DNA from: JAJPJX01 sp964568355
GTDB taxonomy: Bacteria; Acidobacteriota; Terriglobia; Bryobacterales; Bryobacteraceae
Direction of reading: 5' to 3'
DNA length: 29,586 bases
Assembly: GCA_964568355.1 (NCBI GenBank)
Contig: CAZMRK010000543.1
Span: forward strand, 1-29,586
In this document: positions 16,048-24,200 of the stretch, in pieces
Position numbering within the stretch: the stretch's first letter is position 1
Layout: each line of letters opens with the position of its first letter
Program-made: the position numbers and the translations under genes
The notes under the pieces: model-generated
Told to the model about the DNA's origin: nothing
Database searches by the model: none
The model's input: only the letters and a program-made list of their open reading frames with translations

Positions 16048-17372
16048 TTGCCGCTCTCCAACAGATTCTTTCCGCCCGCGCTGGGCAGGCTGATCCCCAA
16101 CAGCGAGGCGGCGGTACGCGCCACATCCGCCAGTTCGCCTCGGGGCAGTTGGCGTGCGGCAATGCCGGGGCCGAACGCCAGGAAGGTCGTGTCCAGCTCG
16201 GCCGGACCGGGCAGATAGCCATGCATGCCTCGGGTCTCGCCGGAAGAGGTGACCCAGGGGCCGGTGTGCGTGCTGCCGGAGGTAAATCCGCGGCTCAGGC
16301 TTACCGCCGCGAAGGCCAACGGGTAACTTTTGCGCTCCGCTAGCTGCGACCGCGTGAGAACTTGATCGATCCCCCAGCGCGCATCGTTCTGCAAAGTTTC
16401 AAGCGCCCCGATGACCAGTTTCTGGGCGTCGTCGTCGTTCGGATCTTTCGAAACGAAGGCGATCGATCCGCCGTTGCTGTGGGCCGCTACACGCCAGTTC
16501 TCCGGCTTGCCCTCCGGTGCCGCCAGCCCCAGGCTGGTCAGTAATGCCTGCGGCTGGAACGCCTGCGACACAGGCCAGAAGCCGTGGTCGCTCACGATCA
16601 GCCAGCTTGTGGTAGCGCCGTTGCCGGCGGTTTCGACCGCTTTGCGAATCACGCCGATGGCGCGATCGATGCCTTCCAGGGCGTGCTTTGCCTGTGGACT
16701 GCCGGGGCCGAACTGATGCTGCTCGTGATCCAGGTCGATCAGGTGGATCAGCATCAGGTCTGGCTTGGCCGTGCGCAGGATGTAGGAAGCTTGCGCGGCG
16801 CGGAAGCCGTCATCCTGGGTGGTACTCAGGGTGAGGCGCCCATTCTCCTTTTCAAACGCGGCGAAAAGTCCAGGCGTGCTGATCGCTCTTTCGAGCAGGA
16901 TCAGATCCTCGTTGCGGGCAGGACGGTATTCCGGAATGTTGTAGTCGATCTCCGCTCCCACCGTGACCGGCCAGGAGACGGCGCCCACTTTCTTGCCGGC
17001 GGCGCGGGCGGCCTGCCACAAGGTGGGCACCCGGATGCTCTCGCTATAGTAAAACCAGGCGCCGCGTGTCTTGCTTTCGGGGTCGAACAGCGTATTCGCG
17101 AAGACGCCGTGCTCGGATGGCTGCCGGCCGGTCACCATCGTCGTATGGCTGGGGAACGTAACGGTCGGAAAAACGCCGATCAGTCCCTGAGCGAAGGCGC
17201 CGTGATCGCGCATCTCGATCAGGTTCGGAAGCTGAAGTCCGGCCTTCTCGGCGCTGCGCAAAGTTTCGGGCATCAGCCCGTCTACCGAGATGAGAACCAA
17301 TCGCCGATTGGAAGACTGTGCCGCCAGACCAGCGGCGCATAGTGCGAAAACCAGCAGGAGCCTGTGTCTCAT
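16044..17372 (-). CDS. Secreted nucleotide pyrophosphatase/phosphodiesterase (NPP) family enzyme
   Basis: A 442-residue protein from ATG 17372 (a TTG three codons upstream is less likely), with a signal peptide (MRHRLLLVFALCAAGLAAQ). It carries the full NPP ligand set: Asp31 in ISVDGL, nucleophile Thr72 in FPTVTFPSH, Asp215 and His219 in DLDHEQHQFGP, Asp262-His263 in VSDHGF, and the C-terminal RGMHGYLPG. The N-terminal P-T-x-T-F-P-S-H is the hallmark of the family, which splits phosphodiester or pyrophosphate bonds of nucleotides and some lipids. It lies 46 bases after the DUF4838 gene and overlaps the second phosphatase-like gene. The pair could act in series, first on a diester and then on the monoester. 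That order is inference. Confidence 0.85.
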   Translation of the reverse strand: MRHRLLLVFALCAAGLAAQSSNRRLVLISVDGLMPETLRSAEKAGLQLPNLIEMRDHGAFAQGLIGVFPTVTFPSHTTMVTGRQPSEHGVFANTLFDPESKTRGAWFYYSESIRVPTLWQAARAAGKKVGAVSWPVTVGAEIDYNIPEYRPARNEDLILLERAISTPGLFAAFEKENGRLTLSTTQDDGFRAAQASYILRTAKPDLMLIHLIDLDHEQHQFGPGSPQAKHALEGIDRAIGVIRKAVETAGNGATTSWLIVSDHGFWPVSQAFQPQALLTSLGLAAPEGKPENWRVAAHSNGGSIAFVSKDPNDDDAQKLVIGALETLQNDARWGIDQVLTRSQLAERKSYPLAFAAVSLSRGFTSGSTHTGPWVTSSGETRGMHGYLPGPAELDTTFLAFGPGIAARQLPRGELADVARTAASLLGISLPSAGGKNLLESGK

Positions 17373-17418
17373 GTAAACCAACAGCGTACCAGAGACCTGT
17401 TTCGGCGGCGTGACGACG

Positions 17419-19905
17419 CTACTCGACCCCGTAATCAGCTTCCAGCGTCAATCGCTCGCCGGGCTGCAGAACCTTGCGATGGGAAGCCACCGACATCGTG
17501 ACCCGGTTCTCGGACTTTGCCGTCCAGTTGAGGAAGCAGCGTCCCACCTGATCTTTGGGAAAGCGATTCACACCCGCCGGGACTCCGGAGCGCCCGGCCA
17601 CGCGCCAGATCCCGTCCGGCTGGTCGCCGCCGCTGTAGTATTCCGTGCCGTTAGGCTGCTTTTCAGGCACGATCAGGGCCTTCTCCACCATTCCGCCATC
17701 CTGCTTGCGATAGGTCACCGCGGCCGATTCGAGGCTGCCCGGGTCCACATCCCAACTGGACCGCACCAGGGCTTCCAGCGGACTTTGCGAGCCATTCTCC
17801 AGCACGGTTTCGGTGCGCAGGAACGCGCCTTCCAGGCGAAGCGTGCGGCGCATCCGCAGGCCGTTTTCGCAGACACCCGCCAGCGTGATCGCGCCCGCGG
17901 ATGCTTCCGGAGCAATGCTCCACGTGGCGTTCCAGGGACGCGCGACGTAGTCGGAATAGGCCGCTACCGTCAGGCCCCCCAGATCCGGATAGAAGCGGGA
18001 CCCGGGCTCGGGCTCCTGCAGGAGGTCCTTGCCGCTGCGCTTATCGATCAGGTGGATCACGCGGCCGAGTTCGGGCAGCACGTGGATCTTTAGTCGATCG
18101 TTTTCCAGCGTAGCCAGCTTGTAGGGGTGCATATGGGAGGCGAACTCCTCCCGGTCCTTGGGAACCAGGACATGCTCGCTCAGGTTGGTGATGCCGAAGC
18201 GCTCCACCGAAGCGGTGAACGTATTCCAGCGGTCCTTGAGGCCGTCCAGGTCGTTGGGCCGGAAGCTGTCGCCGTCCACGATGAATTTCTTGGCGCGGGT
18301 GAGCTTGACGTAGTCCAGGCTCAACCGCGCTTTGCGCACCCGGTTGCGGATGTCGTCGGTATCGGCCGCGCTCTCGGCCTGCTGGAACAGGACCGTCGCC
18401 TTGGTCAGGAACTCGTCGTTCAAATAGGGAGCCGAGGGCCGGTCGAAGATCCAGAGGTGGTGCCCCAGCCCGTTGGGCGGCATGCGTACCTGTTCATGCA
18501 TGAGGTCGAAATAGGCGCGCATCGGTTTGGCGGCCTTGCCGTAATAAGCTTCGTGGAACTCGTCGAGATCGCGCTTGGCATCCACCTTCGTATCCCACAG
18601 CAGCCGCGCCATGATGTAGTCGCGCAACTCGGCGTTCTCGCCTCCCCCCGCCCGGGAAGTGTTGCCTTCCAGAAACACTCCCACCACGCCATGATCGCGG
18701 TACATGGGAAGGTCGGCCATCAGCTCGTCAAAATCCGGGAAGGGAGCCAGGTAGTGCGCGAAATTGGTGTTGTAGTGCCAGATGTAGAGCTGATTGGTGA
18801 TCTTGGACCAGGCTTCCAGGTTCTTGACGAAATAAGCGTCATACTTGCATTGGCGATAGGGATGCCCTACACAGGCGCCGATCGGACAGAGGCGCACACG
18901 CACGTTCCGGCGCGGCCGCACGTGCGCCGGCGGATCTTCCGTGTACCAGTAAGCCAGTGTATCGATGAGCTTGTCCGGGTGCTTCTTTTCGATCTGTTCG
19001 GCCAGCGCGTTTACATACCGCAGCAGCGGACCGGAATGGACGCCGCCTTCTTCTTGCTCGGCGCGCCGGCAGTTGTCGCATTCGCACCAACCGGTCCAAT
19101 CGTTCTGGGAGACCGAGATGATCGTGGCTTCCGGGTGCTCCGCAATCCAGCGCTCCACCGATTCCACGCCGATTCGCAGCACGGCCGGGTTGGTGAGGCA
19201 GAGCTGGCTGCGTTCCGCGCGGCGCTTTCCGTCGATCAGCGAAAAATATTCCGGATGTTCCGCGAAATACTTGCTGGGAGGCACCAGTTGTTCAAATGAA
19301 TGAACGAAGGGGTAATACTGGACCTTGCCTCCCCGCTCGGCATCCAGCTTCATGATTGTGCCGTTGGCGCGGTTGCGCGCGGCCCAATCCGGATCGGATG
19401 CCTCGGCGAAATACGGCTCGCGGTATTCGAAGGATGGCTTCTGTATTTCATCGAGCGGCTGGACGGTGATGCTGCGCATCTTCGGAATGCGGCTGACCTG
19501 AGGCGTGAACCAGCGGCAGCCGAGCTTGTCCAGAAAGCCGTAGACGCCATACATGCTGCCGCGCAAGCGCCCGCCGGCGATCACCAGGTGCCGGCCTGAG
19601 GTCTTCAGCGCGAAGCCTTCCAGCCCCAGATCGTCGAAGCGGATTCCCAGGTTCAGTTTGTCCACGGCCGGACTGCGCCCCACCAGGACCATCCGGGCTT
19701 GCGGCGTGGTGGTGATGGGCAGGCGCGCGCCCGAAATCTCTTCCAGGAACTTCTGCAACTCCTGGGCGCCGTGGCGTTCGGATGGCGACGCATCCGGCGC
19801 GAGCACGATGGAGTACGATGATTTGCCGTTCTGCACCAGCCGCAAGGGCTCTGCCGCGCTGGCGGCCAGGACACTCAGGCACAGCAGCAGGAAAGATTTT
19901 TTCAT
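17419..19905 (-). CDS. Secreted DUF4838 protein, predicted glycosidase
   Basis: The start at ATG 19905 gives 828 residues with a signal peptide (MKKSFLLLCLSVLAASAAEP). Residues about 20-150 resemble the non-catalytic N-terminal domain of GH20/GH67 enzymes (ERHGAQELQKFLEEISGARLP; GRLRGSMYGVYGFLDKLGCRWF). Residues about 160-420 match DUF4838, a TIM-barrel-like region, with SQNDWTGWCECDNC (Cys274, Cys276, Cys279) and a second cluster CPIGAC...C (340, 345, 353). From about residue 595 (LATLENDRLKIHVLPELGRVIHLIDKRSGKDLL) a galactose-mutarotase-like beta-supersandwich of the DUF5107 kind is fused. The long open frame upstream of 19905 overlaps the receptor gene and is not used. It follows TonB receptor 3 by 76 bases that contain a hairpin. 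A glycoside hydrolase role is probable but untested for the family. Confidence 0.8.
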   Translation of the reverse strand: MKKSFLLLCLSVLAASAAEPLRLVQNGKSSYSIVLAPDASPSERHGAQELQKFLEEISGARLPITTTPQARMVLVGRSPAVDKLNLGIRFDDLGLEGFALKTSGRHLVIAGGRLRGSMYGVYGFLDKLGCRWFTPQVSRIPKMRSITVQPLDEIQKPSFEYREPYFAEASDPDWAARNRANGTIMKLDAERGGKVQYYPFVHSFEQLVPPSKYFAEHPEYFSLIDGKRRAERSQLCLTNPAVLRIGVESVERWIAEHPEATIISVSQNDWTGWCECDNCRRAEQEEGGVHSGPLLRYVNALAEQIEKKHPDKLIDTLAYWYTEDPPAHVRPRRNVRVRLCPIGACVGHPYRQCKYDAYFVKNLEAWSKITNQLYIWHYNTNFAHYLAPFPDFDELMADLPMYRDHGVVGVFLEGNTSRAGGGENAELRDYIMARLLWDTKVDAKRDLDEFHEAYYGKAAKPMRAYFDLMHEQVRMPPNGLGHHLWIFDRPSAPYLNDEFLTKATVLFQQAESAADTDDIRNRVRKARLSLDYVKLTRAKKFIVDGDSFRPNDLDGLKDRWNTFTASVERFGITNLSEHVLVPKDREEFASHMHPYKLATLENDRLKIHVLPELGRVIHLIDKRSGKDLLQEPEPGSRFYPDLGGLTVAAYSDYVARPWNATWSIAPEASAGAITLAGVCENGLRMRRTLRLEGAFLRTETVLENGSQSPLEALVRSSWDVDPGSLESAAVTYRKQDGGMVEKALIVPEKQPNGTEYYSGGDQPDGIWRVAGRSGVPAGVNRFPKDQVGRCFLNWTAKSENRVTMSVASHRKVLQPGERLTLEADYGVE

Positions 19906-19941
19906 GATGGATTCTCGGATCGGAGGAGGTTCTGAAGGGCG

Positions 19942-19967
19942 AGGAGCCGCCGCTGCGGGCGGCTCCT
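19942..19967 (-). other. Hairpin between receptor 3 and the DUF4838 gene
   Basis: AGGAGCCGCC (19942-19951) and GGCGGCTCCT (19958-19967) form a perfect 10-bp stem with a 6-base loop. In the direction of transcription (minus) no U-tract follows, so it is a candidate for 3'-end protection of the receptor mRNA or attenuation, not a full terminator. On the plus strand it is followed by only a few T. Confidence 0.65.
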
Positions 19968-19981
19968 TTTCAGTCGAAGGT

Positions 19982-22900
19982 TCACCATTGAATCTGCGCC
20001 TGCAGGTTGATGGTGCGGGAACCCACCCACCTGCCGAATGACTGCTGCGATACGAATTTCCCGAACGTAGCCGGCACAGTGATATTGTTGCCCACATCGT
20101 TCCACGTCGGGTGATTGAACGCGTTGGTGAACACGCCGTTCACACGCAGCCGCACACCTTCGCGCCAGAGCGGAAAGTACTTGTAGATCGACCCGCTGAC
20201 GTCGTAGGAGCCCGGCTTGCGGAAGGGTGTCGTGCCCACGTTGCCGAAAGTGCCCGCCGCGGGAACGGCGAAGCAGTTGATGTTGAGATACGGGGCGCTC
20301 TTGCCGTCGCCGGTCCGGGGATCGCAGCCGGCTACGTAGCTGGCGCGCCCGCCGAACAGGTTGGTATTGGAGGCGTCCACGCCGGAGTACAGCACGGTGG
20401 CCGGGCGGCCATTCCGTGCATCGACGATCGCGCCAATGGACCAGCCGCCGATGAATCCGTTGACCACCGGCCTGACGCTGGAGCCGAATGGCCGCCCTTT
20501 GCCGAAGGGAATTTCGTAGACCAGGTTCGTGCGGAAATCGAGACTGTCGCCCAGTCCTTTGCCGCGCTCACAACTGCGGCAGTACGCATTCTCGATCGTC
20601 GGCCCCAGCCATACGTCGATGCCATCCTCCCCCACGTCGGTAATTTCGTTGATCCACTGGAACAGGCCCTCCACCATTAGCCCGCTGCTCAGGCGGTGAT
20701 TGAAGCCGAACTGCATGGCATGGTAGCTGCTGTTCCCGCCCGGCTCGGCATAGGTAATGGTCAGGTAGCCGGGATAGATCAGGCGCGATGGATCGAACGG
20801 CGTCAGGCTGGCGCGCGGCTGGTTGATGTTGTGGCGATAGCTCAACTGGGTATTCTTGGCGCCGACATAGCTGACGTGCACGGCCCAGTCGCCATAGATT
20901 TGCCGCTCCAGCGTGAGGTTCCACTGCTGGAGATACGGAATGCCCAGGTTGGGACTGTTGCCGCCCACGCTCACCGTGGAGGGTCCTGCGCCGATCGTGG
21001 ACGGGAACGGGTGATCCAGCGTCACCAGCGGAACGCCGTTGGTAATGACGTTGGTAAATGTCTCGGTCAGCGCGAAAGCGCCGCTTTGCAGCGTCGCGAA
21101 GTTGTTGTTCTTCCAGCCTGCGTTGGCGGTGAAAATACCATACGAGCCGCGCAGGACCGTGGACGGATTGTCGGTCAGACGATAGGCGAACCCAATGCGG
21201 GGCGAGATGGAGTTGGTGCCGTTCATCAGCATCGACGGGAAGCCTGCCTGCGCCGCCGTCACTCGCTTGATGCTGGTTGGAAAGGCGGGATGGACCATGC
21301 TGATCGATTTCTCATCGGGAAATACCAGCGATCCGTCCACGGGGTTGAAGTTCATGTATGCGCCGTTGATCTCACGCCGGGGGCTGATGTAATCGTACCG
21401 GATACCCAGGTTGAGTGTCAGGCGCGAACTGGCCTTGAAGTCGTCCTGGAAGAAGAAGCCCAGCTCGCTGAAGCGGCGCTGGAAGACCGGCACGGCCGAG
21501 GTGTAGCGCTGGGTGGTTTCCGGCAGGCCCAGCAGGAAATCGGCAAAAGGCTCGCCGGAGAACTTGCCCGTGAAGTTCCAGGATCCGTCGAGTGCGGCAT
21601 TGGCGGCGCTGTCGTCATTGCCTTTGAAGCGATGGTCGTAACCCGCCTTGAAGCTGTGGCGCCCGTGCTGGATGGAGATGTTGTCGCGGATCTGGAGCCA
21701 GCGGAACTTGCGGGACAAATCCGTGTACGTGCTGCCGATGCGCTGGAAGCCGGTCACGGAAATGCTGGGAGACTGGCGCGCCGTCTTCCGCATCGCGGCG
21801 TCCGCGCCCAGGTCGATCCCCAGCGCGTCGATGATGTTACCCGCGGGCTGGCCGCCGTTTCCGTACTGCATTTCGTCTCCGATGAAGTAGGAAACGCGGA
21901 CCTCGTTGACCACCTTCGGGGAGAAGATGTGCGTGTCGTTCCATCCGAACTGCTTCGGCGTAGCGACCTTCGAGGAAGGACCGATGCCGCCGGGAATGCT
22001 GGGAATCGTCTTGTAATCGTAGCCCGGACCTTCGGAGAAGGTCGTGGTAAGCGGTCCCTGGTCGTAGTAGAAACCCGCTGTGTTTTTATCGGAGATCTTC
22101 TGATCGATCCGCGTGAACAGGGCGCTGGAACTTCCGTCGTTGGTGCGCATGACGTCGTAGTTCAGCGAAGGAATGTCCGGATTTGCCGTCGCGACGTTAG
22201 GCACCTGGTAGTACTTGTCCACGGCCCTGACGGCGGCGGGATTCCAACGCGAACGGGGAATCAGGCTGCCGGCGAACGGGAGATTGCTAATGGGGTCGAC
22301 CAGCACTTTGCCGGGCCGCCCGGTCGCGGCGAAGAAGCGGGAGAAATCGCCCTCGCGCATCGCCACCGTTGGCATATCGGCCGCGCCCGTGGATTGCGAC
22401 CAGAGGGCGGTGCTCGTGGTGGGCGGGTTGCGCTCCGCCGAGGCGAACAGCCAGGTGCGATTGCGGCCGTCGTAGACCTTCGGAATATAGACCGGGCCTC
22501 CGCCGGTGAGGTTCCAGGTATGCCACGGAGTCTGTGGTCCGCGTACGGAAGTGGTAGAGGTGGCGGGCAGGGCGTTCAGTCGCGAATGCCCGAAATTGAA
22601 AGTGACCGATCCGTGAAAGTCATTGGTGCCCTGCTTGGTTACGGCGTCGATGGTGACCGGCGTCCGGAACTCGGCGGAGGCCCCCGAAACGGTCTGCTTC
22701 TCTTCGCCGATCGCCTGGTAGGGAACCGAAAGCGACGGCCAGGATACCTCCGCGGCGTTGCCATTGATAGACGTCTCCCACTGTCCGGCCCGGGCTCCGG
22801 CGGCCTTGAACGAGGCCTCCACCCAGCCGCCCTGCCGGATCAATAGCGAGAATTGCGAGGTGTTGATGCCGAACTTCGCCATCACCGGCGTACCCTGCGG

Positions 22901-23359
22901 GCCGTCCGTCAGCAGGAGTGCCCCTCGCGATTCGGAGACCGAGGCGTTATCCGTGATGGTGACAGGCGCCTCGCCTGTGACGGTAACCGTATCCGCCACA
23001 TTGCCGAGTGCCAGCGCAACATCGATACGCAATACCTGACGGGCGGTCAACGGGACGTGCTCGTTTACATATTTCCGGAAACCTGCCGCCTCCGCGGTAA
23101 TGGTATATGTGCCTGGCTGAAGGATGCGGAACTCGTAAATGCCCTCGGTGTTCGTCTGCGTGGTGCGCGCAAAATTGGTTTCTTCCTGCACCACTTTCAC
23201 CTGGGCGTTGGGAACGACCGCGCCGGTACCGTCTTTGATGGTTCCGACGATATCGGCCGCCGTGGACTGGGCGCGCGCAAGACTGGCCCAACCGGCCAGC
23301 ATCGCGGCGGTAAACAAGGAAAAGCACAGCCATGGATGGGCAAAACGGATGTGTCGCAA
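19982..23359 (-). CDS. TonB-dependent outer-membrane receptor, Oar type (receptor 3)
   Basis: A 1125-residue receptor starting at TTG 23359, supported by AAGGAAG seven or so bases upstream and by a complete signal peptide (ending SLARAQS) that the next in-frame ATG would truncate. The carboxypeptidase-regulatory-like domain spans about residues 35-120 (GTIKDGTGAVVPNAQVKVV, GIYEFRILQPGTYTITA). The plug is unusual: where relatives read x-LDGVDN it has GQWETSINGNAAE. The barrel ends QAQIQW with a terminal aromatic residue. It is the first gene of a leftward operon with a DUF4838 protein and two phosphatase-superfamily enzymes, and so should import their substrate or product. Its leader holds an 18-base perfect palindrome. 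Class secure, ligand unknown. Confidence 0.88.
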   Translation of the reverse strand: MRHIRFAHPWLCFSLFTAAMLAGWASLARAQSTAADIVGTIKDGTGAVVPNAQVKVVQEETNFARTTQTNTEGIYEFRILQPGTYTITAEAAGFRKYVNEHVPLTARQVLRIDVALALGNVADTVTVTGEAPVTITDNASVSESRGALLLTDGPQGTPVMAKFGINTSQFSLLIRQGGWVEASFKAAGARAGQWETSINGNAAEVSWPSLSVPYQAIGEEKQTVSGASAEFRTPVTIDAVTKQGTNDFHGSVTFNFGHSRLNALPATSTTSVRGPQTPWHTWNLTGGGPVYIPKVYDGRNRTWLFASAERNPPTTSTALWSQSTGAADMPTVAMREGDFSRFFAATGRPGKVLVDPISNLPFAGSLIPRSRWNPAAVRAVDKYYQVPNVATANPDIPSLNYDVMRTNDGSSSALFTRIDQKISDKNTAGFYYDQGPLTTTFSEGPGYDYKTIPSIPGGIGPSSKVATPKQFGWNDTHIFSPKVVNEVRVSYFIGDEMQYGNGGQPAGNIIDALGIDLGADAAMRKTARQSPSISVTGFQRIGSTYTDLSRKFRWLQIRDNISIQHGRHSFKAGYDHRFKGNDDSAANAALDGSWNFTGKFSGEPFADFLLGLPETTQRYTSAVPVFQRRFSELGFFFQDDFKASSRLTLNLGIRYDYISPRREINGAYMNFNPVDGSLVFPDEKSISMVHPAFPTSIKRVTAAQAGFPSMLMNGTNSISPRIGFAYRLTDNPSTVLRGSYGIFTANAGWKNNNFATLQSGAFALTETFTNVITNGVPLVTLDHPFPSTIGAGPSTVSVGGNSPNLGIPYLQQWNLTLERQIYGDWAVHVSYVGAKNTQLSYRHNINQPRASLTPFDPSRLIYPGYLTITYAEPGGNSSYHAMQFGFNHRLSSGLMVEGLFQWINEITDVGEDGIDVWLGPTIENAYCRSCERGKGLGDSLDFRTNLVYEIPFGKGRPFGSSVRPVVNGFIGGWSIGAIVDARNGRPATVLYSGVDASNTNLFGGRASYVAGCDPRTGDGKSAPYLNINCFAVPAAGTFGNVGTTPFRKPGSYDVSGSIYKYFPLWREGVRLRVNGVFTNAFNHPTWNDVGNNITVPATFGKFVSQQSFGRWVGSRTINLQAQIQW

Positions 23360-23417
23360 TTTCTCTTCCTTTCCAAAAGAGCCTTTGGGGGATTCAGAAC
23401 GGGGCCCGGCCGGCCCG

Positions 23418-23435
23418 CACGACCGCGCGGTCGTG
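23418..23435. promoter_or_regulatory. Perfect 18-base palindrome in receptor 3 leader
   Basis: CACGACCGCGCGGTCGTG reads the same on both strands. It lies between the predicted transcript start (about 23460) and the start codon (23359). It could be an operator or an RNA hairpin in the leader. No regulator gene is adjacent to this operon. Confidence 0.5.
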
Positions 23436-23466
23436 AGTTGCGCTCAGCTACGAAAGCATGGATTGG

Positions 23467-23496
23467 GATATATCACGGAAATGTCAGAAATGGCAA
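23467..23496 (-). promoter_or_regulatory. Promoter of the receptor 3 operon
   Basis: On the minus strand TTGCCA (23496-23491) and TATATC (23472-23467) are separated by 18 bases. The surrounding sequence is AT-rich compared with the genes. The resulting leader would be about 100 bases long. Confidence 0.5.
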
Positions 23497-23543
23497 TACT
23501 CGGCAGCCATTAAATATCCACGATAGTTTGTGAAAATAAAAAC

Positions 23544-23574
23544 AAAATCGGCCGGGAGTGCGCCGGCCGGTTTT
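23544..23574. terminator. Bidirectional intrinsic terminator after blaI-like gene
   Basis: AAAATCGGCCGG (23544-23555) pairs with CCGGCCGGTTTT (23563-23574) over 12 positions with one G-U pair and a 7-base loop. The A/T ends give a T-run in both directions. It lies 72 bases beyond the stop of the BlaI-type gene and insulates it from the receptor 3 promoter. Confidence 0.75.
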
Positions 23575-23645
23575 CGGAGTTTTGGCTGTAAAGAAATGAG
23601 TTAGGCTGGTTATCCGCAGGATATTGCGAAATTCGACACGGGTAT

Positions 23646-24035
23646 TTACCTGCCTTCTTTCCGCGCTTTTTCGATCAAATAAGCCATGCGGTCCAGTTCT
23701 TCCGGGCCTAATTCGTTGGCTGAGGCATCCAGCAAAGCGGCTACGGCCTGTTCGGCGGATCCATTGAAGAAGGTTTCGAGCAGATGACGGACCGCCGAGC
23801 GTGTGGCCTTTTCGCGTGGCACGGTGGGCGCAAACACGTAGCGCAATCCCTGCTCTTCATGCCGGACATGCCCTTTTTCTTCGAGCACACGCAGCATCGC
23901 GCGGACCGCCGAGTAGCTCGGACGGTCCGGCAGCGCCGCATGAACCTCCGCCACGGTCGCTCGGCCGCTGCGGTAGAGGATGTCCATGATCTGGCGCTCG
24001 CGCCGGCTGAGATCGCGGAACGGAGTCTTGCTCAT
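23646..24035 (-). CDS. BlaI/MecI/CopY-family repressor
   Basis: A 129-residue winged-helix repressor of normal family length. Residues about 8-80 give the DNA-binding domain: LSRRERQIMDILYRSGRATVAEVHAAL, then SYSAVRAMLRVLEEKGHVRHEEQGLRYVFAP. The C-terminal 40 residues (LLETFFNGSAEQAVAALLDAS) form the dimer helices, with the FFNGS-x-x-AVAALL pattern common in this family. A TTGACA promoter and a palindrome at the transcript start lie upstream, so it should repress itself. In beta-lactam systems such a gene is next to a BlaR1/MecR1 sensor protease; none is seen here. The nearest other genes are the divergent pirin and reductase. Target beyond itself is unknown. Confidence 0.9.
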   Translation of the reverse strand: MSKTPFRDLSRRERQIMDILYRSGRATVAEVHAALPDRPSYSAVRAMLRVLEEKGHVRHEEQGLRYVFAPTVPREKATRSAVRHLLETFFNGSAEQAVAALLDASANELGPEELDRMAYLIEKARKEGR

Positions 24036-24057
24036 CGGCTGCGCCTATGCTGGAAAT

Positions 24058-24072
24058 CTAGCAACATGCTAG
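24058..24072. promoter_or_regulatory. Operator of the BlaI-type repressor
   Basis: CTAGCA-ACA-TGCTAG is a perfect inverted repeat of 6-base arms. It lies directly downstream of the -10 box and covers the predicted transcript start of the repressor gene, as expected for autoregulation. It differs from the TACA/TGTA half-sites of staphylococcal BlaI/MecI. Confidence 0.7.
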
Positions 24073-24073
24073 A

Positions 24074-24102
24074 AATTTAGCGTCTGGAGCGCGGGCTGTC
24101 AA
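24074..24102 (-). promoter_or_regulatory. Promoter of the BlaI-type gene
   Basis: On the minus strand a perfect TTGACA (24102-24097) and TAAATT (24079-24074) are separated by 17 bases. The predicted start at about 24067 falls within the operator at 24058-24072. Confidence 0.65.
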
Positions 24103-24200
24103 GACATATTTCCGTCCATGGCCGCGGAATTTTCGAGAAGAGGGATACTTGACGCGTTGCGGTACGCTGAAAGGAAGGAACGCTCAGAAAGGAACGATGC

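Noticed and set aside
19906..20097. Upstream extension of the DUF4838 frame by 64 codons
   Set aside because: It overlaps the 3' end of receptor 3 and is Pro/Arg/Ser-rich; the ATG at 19905 starts a clear signal peptide.
20696..22846. A 716-codon open frame on the plus strand antisense to receptor 3
   Set aside because: Same reason: the minus-strand frame encodes a complete receptor, and the antisense product is Arg/Gly/Val-rich without any motif.
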